From Microvelia longipes (Eukaryota; Arthropoda; Insecta; Hemiptera; Veliidae), in assembly GCA_018340805.1 (NCBI GenBank), contig JACMZG010001863.1, positions 53,243,073 to 53,307,072 of the forward strand: a DNA stretch of 64,000 bases, read 5' to 3'. Position 1 is the first letter of the stretch. Each line of letters starts with the position of its first letter. Of the stretch, positions 53,345 through 63,623 are shown piece by piece. Made by a program: the position numbers and the translations under genes. Under the pieces are notes generated by a model. The model saw only the letters and a program-made list of their open reading frames with translations, was not told the DNA's origin and did not search any database.

Positions 53345-53452
53345 AAGAAAAGTACCGAGGTACCTCGGAAGTAGTTACTTCCGAAACTAAGTACCTCGTA
53401 CCTTTTTAAGTAGTTACTTAAAAAAACTAAGTACCTCGTACTTAGTTTTTTT
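53345..53452. repeat. cluster of short nested palindromes
   Basis: Consecutive hairpin-forming units: CCGAGGTACCTCGG, CGGAAGTAGTTACTTCCG, AAGTAGTTACTT and AACTAAGTACCTCGTACTTAGTT, all built from GTACCTCG and AAGTA words. No gene or known element explains it. Confidence 0.85.
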
Positions 53453-54238
53453 ACACTCATTTCCTATTGTTTTTTACGAACGTATTTCGATTAGAGATAA
53501 AGTGGGTTCATTATATGACTATTACGAGTCGATTCCTCTTTGGAATCCGAAATTTTCTGTTGTACTAAACGTATATATTATTTTTAAACAGATCCCGATG
53601 AGACTTAAAAAAAGGTAACCATGCTGAGCTATATATAGTCTAAAATAAACATGGTGGTACACCGTGCTGTAAGGACTCAGGAAAATAATTTTAAATACTT
53701 ACAGTGAGATTTTGGTGGCAGTAAAGACTGTTTTGAAGTTGATGCAATACTTAAAATATCAGGTGGCGTGTGGTCCAATAATTCATCAATGTCAACAATG
53801 TTTCTATGTTCATTCTCCTTATTATTTATCTGATTCATTATGCTTATTAGCAACTTTTCGTTTGTTTATAAAAGTCATCGTTTATATACGTTTTATATTA
53901 CCTACTGACTTTATTTAAACAAAGGAAATGAACAAAAATTAGACAACTCATGGTAAAAAATTAAAACAAGCCGAAGATATCAGGGTTGCCAACATTATTT
54001 TTTAAATTATATCATGTTTTTTGTAAAAAAAATTAATACTTGTATTAATAATAATAATTACACCGTAATATATTGTGATATTATTAAAAAATATAAAAAA
54101 CAAGCTCAAAGAATCATTGCTGATTAAGTGAAAAACACTAAAATTTAACTAATAATCTGCAACATAATAACCTCAAATAATTTTATTTCTCGGTTCAATA
54201 ACCAGCCTCGGCCGATAATTTCAATAGCATTTCAATAG

Positions 54239-54262
54239 CCTCGCCTTCGGCTCGGGGGCTAA
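54239..54262. repeat. GC-rich 24-bp box, copy 1
   Basis: The 24-mer containing CCTTCGGCTCGGGGGCTAA is identical to 56312-56335, which lies near the right end of the Crypton-like element. A looser version lies in the short element at 39297-39478. This copy may be the stump of a related element. Confidence 0.8.
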
Positions 54263-54450
54263 TTAAAAAAAAAAAACTCGTCTACAAAATCCCTGTTTTT
54301 TGCAAACGGATTTGTTATTTTATCACGGATCTGACATATTGTACGACTCTTTCTAATATACGAGTATGATTACTCATTACTTCAATAGACAGCTAAATAG
54401 AACGATATTTGATTGCTTGTTTGTACATATTTTTGTTTGTTTGTTTGTAC

Positions 54451-55181
54451 GTCTCGCGATAGTAGTAGTAGTAAGAGTGGACAGTAGTCAAGCCTGGTGA
54501 GTAGACCACACCATTGGGTCCTTTTCACCAACCCCGAAGTCAACCACCTATCACTGTACTTCCACTACTTTCTTCTCGTCGAACCTCCTGCTACGATGGA
54601 TGAAAGTAAGAATGTCCTGCCATCTTAGAGACTCCATTTCCTATTCGAGTAGCGTTCCAGTTCCAAATATTTGAAACCTGAGCCTTCCAAACCCTTCGCA
54701 CGTTGCCAAATAATGATAGGCTGTTTCTTCCTCATTGTCTTCACATATTGGGCTCTCAGTCACCTTCATTAGGGCTAAATGCCTATTAAGCCTGCAGTGC
54801 CCAGTGATTACTCCTGCCATAAGTCTGAGACTAGACTTACTCAAGTCAAGAAGCCATCTAGATTTCCTTCTATCTAATGTTGGAAATATCATCTTTGACT
54901 GTCTACAACCGGTGTTGTTTTCCCATTTGATTTTAGTTTCCTTCCAAATCCAATTTTTTACAAGGGATTTGGCCTGCCTTCTTGTCCAATCTATTGCAGG
55001 CTCTGGCACACAGAAGTCTTTAGATGCCTCTTTTTTAGCTACTTCGTCGGCTTTTTCGTTTCCAGCTATGCCAGTGTGTCCAGGGACCCATATCAGTTTG
55101 ACCTTTAAGTGTTCAGATAGCTGTTCCAGAGCTTCCCAGCATTCTAATACCAAAGAAGAATTGATATTGCGTCTCGCGATA
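54451..55181 (-). pseudogene. 5'-truncated LINE with RNase H domain, flanked by 11-bp target duplication
   Basis: The inserted part is 54462-55170; GTCTCGCGATA stands on both sides (54451-54461 and 55171-55181). The minus-strand frame from 55170 to the stop at 54641 encodes the end of an RNase H domain (LIWVPGHTGIAGNEKADEVA, with its catalytic His and Asp) and the usual trailing segment (GHCRLNRHLALMKV, HYLATCEGF). The frame is intact to its stop, so the copy is fairly young, but the reverse transcriptase part was never inserted. The 3' end is a short (TAC)n tail. Confidence 0.92.
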
Positions 55182-55364
55182 ACTGCCGTAAAAATTGACC
55201 GATTTTGATCAAATTTGGTGTAAGTGTAGTACTAATCAGAGACTATAGAGCTATATAGACTAGGTACTAATTATATGTCAGAGCTGTATAGTTTTTAGAT
55301 GAAATTCGAAAATGACGGCCAATATGGCGGACTACTTAAAAATTAATTAATTTTATCTGCTCAC

Positions 55365-56371
55365 GGCAGGAAAATGAAGCATTACTGAACAAATTTTAGG
55401 CGAGAAAGTAGCATTTCCCAGATCGGCTGGTAATTAGTCATGAATGACTGCACTTTACCTGCCTAGGCAGGAAAGTAGCATTTCCCAGCCGCTCCTGCCT
55501 ATGCTGGTAAAGAAAGTTAATAGATAATTTTTGTAAACATGATTAGTTAATAATAAAATGCCTATTGAATTTATTTAATAATTTATATAATGAATAATTA
55601 CATTATTTAACTAATTAAAATTAAAATAAAAAAAAATTGTAATGTAAATCTTTAATTAGAAATAAATTTTATTGATTATATTAAAGGCAACAGTTTTTGT
55701 TTTGGGTTTACTGTCTAATCTTTTTTTGTCGAGTCATTCATTACTTTTATCATACGAACCCGTATTTAATACAGTTTAAAAGTTAGTTTACAGCGATTCT
55801 ATAGCGTTTTGTGATGAATATCGTCGAAGATATAGCCGAACTTTTGGAACATACCCCGCCGGATGTTTTGGAAATAGCTACAAATGCCAAAGAGAGCCTA
55901 CTACCCGGAAAATCAGGAAGTAGGTATGTCAAAGCATATGAAGTGTTCAAAGAATGGTGCTCAGAGAAAAAAGTAAAGAATGTAAGTAAAAACATTGTGT
56001 TAGCGTATTTAAAAGAACTGTCAAACACAAAATCGAGCGCTACTCTGTGGACAACTTCCTCGATGATCTGTAATATCAGTCAAAGAAAATGTAAATTTGA
56101 ACATTATACAAACGTAATAAGTTTTTCAACAATGCTAGTTTTGATTTATTACTGCTCGCAGATAAAATATTGTGTGGAACAAGGCAGGAAAGGAAACATT
56201 ACTGACTCGTATATTTGCCTCGTCAGTCAAATTATATATTACCTGCCTCGGCTTCACCTCGTCAGTAAAAATGAAAATCACCTGCCTCTGCAGGTAATTA
56301 AGATAGCACATCCTCGCCTTCGGCTCGGGGGCTAACTTCGATACTAGTCAGTAATATCCCATTTTCCTGCC
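55365..56371 (+). mobile_element. about 1-kb element with 24-bp inverted ends (20/24), Crypton-like
   Basis: GGCAGGAAAATG....ATTACTGA at 55365-55388 is inverted at 56348-56371. Outside both ends the sequence resumes the body of the satellite-bearing element (copy A gives the empty-site arrangement). Further internal copies of the CCTGCC/GGCAGG and AAGTAGCATTTCCCAG words sit near both ends. It carries the recombinase-like frame at 55814. Confidence 0.75.
55814..56335 (+). pseudogene. truncated tyrosine-recombinase (Crypton-like) N-terminal frame
   Basis: ATG at 55814 opens MNIVEDIAELLEHTPPDVLE, then SLLPGKSGSRYVKAYEVFKE and NVSKNIVLAYLKELSN, ATLWTTSSMI. This is the pattern of the core-binding (SAM-like) domain of the tyrosine-recombinase proteins widespread in insect genomes (LLP.KS...Y...Y..F..W, then a TLW..YSM motif). 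After about residue 90 similarity stops and the frame runs through inverted-repeat sequence to a chance TAA. The catalytic R-H-R-Y part is missing, so it cannot be an active recombinase by itself. Could alternatively be a first exon of a spliced protein. Confidence 0.65.
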
Positions 56372-56554
56372 TAGTTACACAAATAACTATTATGTGAAAA
56401 AATCTAGTCGCATATCGTTTAAAAGCTCTTAAAGAGTAGAAAAATAAAATAAATGTTTTATGGTAAAAAAAATAACATGACGGCCATAATTAGTTTTTAC
56501 TAATTTTATTAGAATTTTCAAGATAAAGATAAATTGTAATGTACTGTAGATACA

Positions 56555-57090
56555 TAGCGAGCGAAGCGAATACTTTTTCAGTCTGTTACAAATAACCACA
56601 ATCTTGCAAGCGTAGCGAGCCTTTTTTAATGTGTAAAATTCTAAATAAACACTATCTAGTGAGCGTAGGAAACCTTTATTTTCTAAATATATAATTCCCT
56701 ATGCATATATATAATTTCCCTGTGCTATTCTACTTGGTATAATTATTACTACATGTAATATGTAGTACATATAGTACTATATGTAAATATAAATATTACT
56801 TTTTACAATGCATTATTGTAATCATACGCAATCTAGCGAGTGACGCGACCCTTTACTGTGTAAAATTCTTAATATGCACAAACTAGCGAGAGTAGCGAGC
56901 CTTTCTTACCATGTATTATTGTAACTATACGCAATCTAGCGAGGGAAACGAGACTTTCTTAGTATGTATTATTGAAACTATTCGCAATATAGTGAGCCTT
57001 TCTTACTATGTATTATTGTAACTATACGCAATCTAGCGAGGGAAACGAGCCTTTTTTACAGTATTATAAATTTATGCAATCTAGCGAGCC
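56555..57090. repeat. degenerate AGCGAGCGAAGCG satellite in copy B
   Basis: Roughly eight to nine spaced units of CTAGCGAG(C/G)GWARCGAGCCTT with AT spacers, the inverse of the array in copy A but much more diverged. Confidence 0.85.
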
Positions 57091-57091
57091 T

Positions 57092-57350
57092 ACTTGATTG
57101 AAATGAAATGAAATGAAACCATTTATTAAGGACACAATAACATATTACATATACATGAATATTTTATCTACATGACTTGGCAATATTATAATTTGTTTAT
57201 TTATAATTTATTTATATTTATATATAATTTATTTATTATTACTTATTTATTATTTATCTATTCTTTTTATTTTTATACTATATTTATGTTCCTCATCAGC
57301 CTTTCAGCTGTGGTTACTACTTGATTAATCATACATATAAAGAATCAAGT
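57092..57350 (-). mobile_element. LINE 3'-end fragment with (GAAAT)n tail
   Basis: TGATTGAAATGAAATGAAAT GAAACCATTTATT at 57093 onward looks like a minus-strand LINE tail made of pentamer repeats. The neighbouring sequence is T/A-rich with no reverse transcriptase motif. It interrupts the satellite of copy B. Confidence 0.45.
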
Positions 57351-57919
57351 GAGCCCTAGCCTTTTAGCAAATTTTCGAAGAAAAAAAATGAGCTTATGAG
57401 GTTGGTGTCATGGAGGGGGAAGGTGAATTTTTTGAAAGGGGTAATATCTTGCCTCTTAATATAATCCTCTAGCAATCTTGTGAATCGATGCATCTTTTCA
57501 TATTTTTTCGTATATTTATAGCAAACTAGTGAGCGAAGGGAGCCTGTTATTATTAATTTTATTTTATGTATTCTATTCATGTGACTTCCTGATGCAAGGC
57601 ATTACTAGTTAGTTTTCTTTTAATTTTTATTTTCTAATATATAACAACAAGATATTGTTTCAAGTATTAGAGTCGATACAGTTTTGGTAGCTTGATAAGG
57701 GATGCAAGAGATAAAATCCAGAACTTACAAAGGTATTGGACACTAGCTGACTGAGGTATGTATAAACCTGGTTGAAAGTGACTGGAGGACATGTGTTTAT
57801 ATGAAGAGCGAAAGTGACAAGAAAACTTTTTAGTTCGATTATCTTAATCTTAGATTAAATTATTTTAATATCTTCTCTATGATCTTAATCCTTCATTTTC
57901 TTGACCAAGAGAAATAATT

Positions 57920-58100
57920 GTAAAGGCAATATAAGATGAGGCTAGAGCACAAAAACGGATTAGAGGATACTGATGGAAACATAATCAAGAGATAAAGTTT
58001 TATTTTGTGGAGAGACTTCTTTTCTTTCATTATTTATAATCAAGAGAGTTCATTGATATACAATGAGAAGAGTACTGGACCAAGTACTGAACCTTGCATG
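57920..58100 (-). pseudogene. LINE reverse transcriptase fragment, second copy
   Basis: 57928-57995 and 58030-58124 match 50490-50636 almost base for base, with an extra insertion (about 57996-58029) here. The minus strand again encodes QGSVLGPVLFSLYINEL. Two fragments with identical breakage suggest a segmental copy rather than two insertions. Confidence 0.8.
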
Positions 58101-58587
58101 CTTGACTCCTCTGGTTAACTCTATACAAATATCTCGAACAAAGGGGATGACGCATTAAGGAACATTTCTGACCCCATGGAAGTTGTATGAGATAGAGAAA
58201 TAGGAGCAATCTTACCTTCCCCATGGTCATAATGAAAAAAGGCGCCAAACGCAGGTTATGTAGCAAGGTTGTCGAGTTTGCTTCTAAACTTTCTTCTGTG
58301 CTTCTCGTGATTGTTACATTTGTGGTGCTTGTTAAGTCATTTGTGCTTATTTAATTTTAAATTTTGGACTATACTTTGCCACTTCAGTGAGTGATAATTT
58401 AAGCGTGTTTTGTTATAACCTTCTCAAGCAATAAACTATGGGAAACCATTGAGAGGTAAGTTTGTCTCTAAAATTTAAGACTCCGAATTGCTTCGAGAAA
58501 AGGGTGTTTGTCAGTGCCAGCATTTGAGAATGTATTTATAAAATACATTTTATAAATTTATAACATCGATAATTATACATTTATAAA

Positions 58588-58856
58588 AAAATCAAAATCA
58601 CTCGGGTACCAGGTCATTGCCGAATTCAAAGTAATGAAAATGCTGACCTACTGGATCTGGCCAATCCCATATATGCCTTTTCCAAAATGTGCTATACCTA
58701 TATTGGCATTCCAAAATGTCTTGTAAAGACTTGGCTTAAACAATATCTTATTAATGTCTTTAGTGAAGAGCGGCGTACTTGTCTTGGAAAAAGACAATCT
58801 AAACTCATGCCTTCTCAAAAACTAGTTAAGACAACTAAGCAAGGGAACTTGTCATG
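58588..58856 (+). pseudogene. LINE RNase H relic
   Basis: Plus-strand frame reads ITRVPGHCRIQSNENADLLD then LVKTWLKQYLINVF and ends at TGA 58854-58856. VPGH..I..NE.AD is the RNase H active-site signature of jockey/I-type LINEs. No ATG and no adjoining reverse transcriptase; it is a solitary decayed piece. Confidence 0.7.
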
Positions 58857-58859
58857 ACA

Positions 58860-59630
58860 TAAGGAGTTTATTACGATAAATAGTAATAAAGAACAAAATG
58901 GTTTAGTAAAACTAACTTAGAAAAGTGAGAAGAATGTGATGATAAGGAGAGTTAGTTTCAGAGCTGCCACCGCCGACACTCGTATACCTTCTGACATTCT
59001 ATTCCTATTATATTCTTTTTCCCAACATTTAGTGACCTTTAATGTATTTACCTTTATACCTGAGCAATTTAAAGAAATAGAGATCAATAAGTCAATAAAA
59101 TTTTGCCAATCCACTATAATTTTTAAACAAATGGGGAAAATCTTGTAAATGGCTCATATACTTTTTCATAATTATTTTATATGATTTTAATTCATATATC
59201 TATTATAATTATTTATAATCATCTATCCCTCTTTATTTACTTCATGTAATTATAAGTACATCTTATCCTATATTGTAAAACCTCCAGAACAGGCACTTTG
59301 GACCCACATAAGAGTTCTAAGTGCCTTAGAGATAATCTCAACCAGAAAAAACATTGATAATCCTACTCTAAAAGCAACTTTATCCTAAAATTCATGACAC
59401 TTCCATCAAACATTTTTAAAAATTCAAGTTTCAAAAGCAACTTTGTAGTCCAACTTCCAACTTTGTTGTCCAATTCAAGACCCCCTCTATGAAAACACTT
59501 GAGAAAATTAAGTGTCTCTTGTTTTCTTTTCAAAAAAGTAAAAATGAATATATTTACTTTTGAACTTGAAAATTCAAAAGTTGACTATGGAAATTTCAAA
59601 ATAAAAATAAATAAATAAAATAAAATACAA
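58860..59630. other. unassigned sequence
   Basis: No recognisable gene. A duplicated phrase (TAAGTGCCTTAG-like around CACTTTGGACCCACATAAG) near 59285-59330 could form a weak hairpin. Confidence 0.35.
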
Positions 59631-59635
59631 AATAC

Positions 59636-59641
59636 TTTATT
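59636..59641 (-). terminator. candidate poly(A) signal for the NPF-motif gene
   Basis: Minus strand AATAAA followed by GTATTTTGTATTTTATTTT, a T/G-rich downstream element. The DNA from here to 63453 is AT-rich but free of recognised transposons, as a long 3' UTR would be. Nearer AATAAA sites (for example 63246-63241) are equally possible. Confidence 0.3.
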
Positions 59642-62600
59642 TAATTTAAAATATTTACAAAACTTATTCTTACACTTTCATCACAAATATTACGTTACAT
59701 AATGACAATAATTATTTTTTACAAATATTTTATATTATAAGTTTTATCATTTATATAGTAATAATGGATAGTAAAATTTGGATGACTTTTGTTAAGAAGT
59801 GGATGGAATAAAATTGAACGAGAAAAAACAACAGCTTTTCAAAATAGATTAATTTTAAGCACCTTAACGTATTTGAATTGTAGTAATAAAAGTAATAACT
59901 TTAAAAAATTATATATGAAACAAAATTTCTAAATAAATATTAACAATTATTGTTTTTTATTTGTTATTCAGACAAACTAAGTAGTTATTTCAAAAACTAC
60001 ATATTTTTTTAATAAAAAAAATTAAAGGTTAAAATTTGGGGAAAATGATTGATGTAAATAAATCACAATCATAAAGTGTAATCAAATAATATTGTAAAAA
60101 ATTGAACAGAACATTTCATACGACAAAGGATGGAAGGAATGAACTTCAGATTGAGATTTACTTGACTTTTAGGTTACAGGGTCGTATTTAGCTCCAGGAC
60201 TTATAGCAAGGGCGAAACAAAGTCCGCAAGGTCCTCTAAAAACCACTTTGACAGAGGGGGCGGCATTTTTCTCAAGAGAGGGCGACATCCCTTGCTCCCT
60301 CTGTGTTTCAGGCCTGTGATCACTATGTTGAATAAAATTAAAGGCTTAATACAATAACATTGTTTACAAAGGATTTAAAGTCCAACTTAATCTCAAGAAA
60401 TGTCCCTTATAGCCCTACATAAACTTAACTAACATAAGAGAGAACCAAAAATGACAATATAGAGCTCAATAAAAACATATGACTCTTTGGAGAACAGAAA
60501 AATTTATTAAAAAGAATTAAGAGAGTAAATAACTTATTAAATCAAAAAATAAAAAGATTTAAAAGCAACAGGTTAAAATTAAGATCACAGCACACAGTAA
60601 ATAAACACAGAAAAAAGAGAAAAGCAAGAAATAAAAAAAATAAAAAGAGTGATTAAAAAATAATTAAAATATTGCTTAAAATAATTAGAAAGCAATTAAT
60701 AGTTTTACTATTCAACAAGTATAAGGCATTAAACGTATTTCATAATTATTTATGTTAACTTTAACAAAATTTAAATTAAACATATGGAAAATATAGTTTT
60801 AACATAAGAAAAATATGGTTCAAACATTTGTGGTTTAAACATATGGAAAATACTTAAATGTTATAGGTAGCTTTATGAAAGCTAAAACACAACAAAATTC
60901 AAACATAATTCCACATTAGCTTTAAGTGACTTAAATGGTAAAGAAATCAATTTAAAAGTTTTAACTGATTTTATTAAATATTTTGAGCTTTAGAGTTAAT
61001 TTTAAATAACAATAAAAATTCCAAATCATTATAACAATCCTTAAAAATAATGAAACACAGTGTTATAAACTTTCTCTAAGTGCAACAAAAAACACTAAAT
61101 TTAACTTTTAACAAATAAGTCGTTTTTAAAAAAAATAGGAGAAACAAATTTATTGTCTTATTCATATATTTTTTTACTATTTAAGGGGATATATTAATTT
61201 TAATAGATAGTACATAATTACTAATATTATTTTCAGTTATTGATAACAATACATAGTGGAAAATGTAAAAGAAATATTGGTTCAAATTCATAAAGAAAAA
61301 AAACATTCTTTTTTACTATTTCTTATTAAAATATTAGTTTCCTATTAGATCAGTTGATAGCTGCCATAAAATCAGCAAAGGAAAGTGTTTGATTGGTTTA
61401 TTATAAGTTTGCTATTTGAAGTGCTCAGTATAGACAAATACAATCCCTTCCTATCTGATTTTGATGGGGTGTCAACTGACTGGAACTGTAACTTACTTTA
61501 GAAATTTTAAAGTAAACCCAGCTTTTACTATTCCTAAAATCATTATATTTGGTTTAAAACATCGTATTAGTTCTAAGATCTAACTAAATTTTATTAATAA
61601 CAAAAATACTGTATTTCAACACAAAATATTTATTGCTCAGTAAGGAACGCCACAAGTAAAACTTTAAAATATCCACTGTGATAAACATGATAATTAGGAA
61701 CAACAGATTAAATAGTAATATGTGCTATGTTACATGCTGCGTAACATGAGAAATGCATATTACAACAAAAATTACTAAGCCATCTGAATAAGGAAATTAA
61801 AATTTAATATCAACGCTTAAAAAATATTCAGTATTGATCTTGAGAAAATATCTTTGATGTTGTAATTAATACTTTTACAAAATCGTAAATTTTACAAATT
61901 TTAAAATACTAAACTTTTACAATATTAATAAATTTTTGTTTTGGACCTTATTAGTAGTGTGACTACACCATTACTTACAAGAATAAATAAATTGCATTTT
62001 TTAATTAAAAATAAAAAAAATCAATAATTTTATACACAACTATATTAACTCGCTTCGGATATTATTCCATAATTAAAAATTTACAAAAAAACAAACTAAA
62101 TACAAAAAAATGTTAATGGGAACATGAAAAAGGAATAAATGAGAATAAGCTTTCAGCTTTACGAGTTACATGCTAATGGAGAATTAGATGAAATAGTTAA
62201 TATCATTTATACAATCCGATGACAATGAAACAGCAGTTTTATTTAAATATTATTAAGGCACAGATAAACTTTAAATACTACATTTGTGAAATTTTTTGTA
62301 CAGACTTTAGACATTAATTTTAGAAAAAAATGCAATTAAAATTAGGTTATTTTCTTTAGAATTGAAACTAATATAAAAATGTAGAATAAATTCAATCATG
62401 ATATTAAATAAATAAAACATTTGTTTAAACCTCAATTATTACATAAAGAGGTACATAAAAAGCTTTATCTATTTTTTTATAACAATCTACAGATAAAGAT
62501 AAAAATTAAAACCTAGTTTCGTTTAGAATTTGATTTTAGATTAAAATATATTAAAAATCATTAACGCAATAAAATAAACCAATGATAAGCGAACACAAAA

Positions 62601-63453
62601 CTTAGCGTTTGACATTATTGTTAAAATTATAAAAAAAGACTTAAAACAACCTTTGCTTAAATTTTTACTAAAAATTGGTATGAAAAACTGATTGGCCAAA
62701 CTGGGCCTAAAATATAGACACGTGCTGTTTTGGTACAGATTTAGTTATGCCAATAAAAATTCAACTGCGAGTAAATATTAAAATGTTTGCATTCTTTTAA
62801 AAATTGTTTTGTGGGAGTATACTGTAATTTTTAAAGATAAACATTTTCAGACAAGTTATTCAAATCTAGGGAATTTTTGTGGTCGAGGTCAACTTTAACC
62901 AAAAGAGAGAAGGTTAGAAATATTTTTACCTATGAGATATAGGAGTTAACCAAGAGATGTGTAAAAGTCAAGATTGAGCCAAAAACGGGTTTGGTGTCCA
63001 TGGCATGGATGGCTTTTTTCTCAATACCCTTATATTGATTTAACCTTATTCTTTCTTCATCAAGTTGCACCTCTTTTAACTTAGTTTTGAGTTTGAAATG
63101 ATAAAGTATTTCCATACTGACTGCTCTCACTTATTGGTATCCACACTAAATTATAAAACAAGGAATAACTTTGCAGTCTTATTAAAATTACTTTTATAGG
63201 AGTCACCTACTTTCAAATGTAATTTATTTGAACGGAGTTTATTTATTTAAACAAATAAACCAAGTTAAGGTTTAAATAATGGTTGGTAGGATCAGAATCG
63301 TTACTAGCTAATATTAACTTATGCAAATCACTGTGAGTCTGGTTTAAAATGATATATCACAAAATTACACCAACTCCTTTGGGCGATAACTGCTGAACAT
63401 GCTAAGATATAATAACACGATAAAGTAACTATAATAATGTCTTGGCTGAGTTC
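59642..63453 (-). other. possible long 3' UTR of the NPF-motif gene
   Basis: 3.8 kb of AT-rich sequence without tandem arrays, LINE motifs or inverted repeats, in contrast to its surroundings. A minus-strand frame at 62930-63130 (ATG at 63115) contains a Lys/Glu-rich segment (LKEVQLDEERIRLNQYKGIE) but has no splice or family support. Confidence 0.35.
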
Positions 63454-63623
63454 TCACAAGAAAGGGTTACTAGAATGATAAGCACTATTATTAGGAGGAC
63501 TGCCGGAGAAGCCGTTGGCTGCGAAGGGATTAGGACGAGAACTGTTGGCTTGGGACATCCACTGGAACGCTCCCATGGACTGACTTGTTGTCATTTCAGA
63601 GCTTCCGTTAGTTCCTGGCCAAT
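63454..63623 (-). CDS. last coding exon of an unidentified NPF-motif protein
   Basis: Acceptor TTATTTTTAG, then a frame in phase 1: WPGTNGSSEMTTSQSMGAFQ, then RPNPFAANGFSGSPPNNSAY and a terminal SSNPFL before TGA at 63456-63454. Two Asn-Pro-Phe motifs, one at the extreme C-terminus, are the hallmark of ligands for EH domains in endocytic adaptors (epsin, AGFG/Drongo and CALM/Lap-type proteins all have such tails). I cannot choose among them from 55 residues. The gene lies on the same strand as kismet, with the rest beyond the right edge. Confidence 0.75.

Larger units (their letters stand above)
54400..57609 (+). mobile_element. satellite-bearing element, copy B, interrupted by later insertions
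   Basis: Parts in order: TTTGTTTGTTTGTACG and the TCGCGATAACTGCCGTAAAA phrase (split by a LINE at 54462-55170), GGCCAATATGGCGGA, (split by the Crypton-like element), AAAAGCTCTTAAAGAGTAGA, TAGCGAGCGAAGCGAA satellite units (about 56555-57090), and the terminal GATGCAAGGCATTACTAGT at 57591-57609. It is the inverted counterpart of copy A. Confidence 0.7.

Noticed and set aside
53047..53460. 137-codon minus-strand frame
   Set aside because: Built from the TA microsatellite and the palindrome cluster; no protein-like conservation.
62930..63130. Minus-strand frame with a Lys/Glu-rich segment (QLDEERIRLNQYKGIE)
   Set aside because: No acceptor in phase, no known domain; most likely 3' UTR of the NPF-motif gene.
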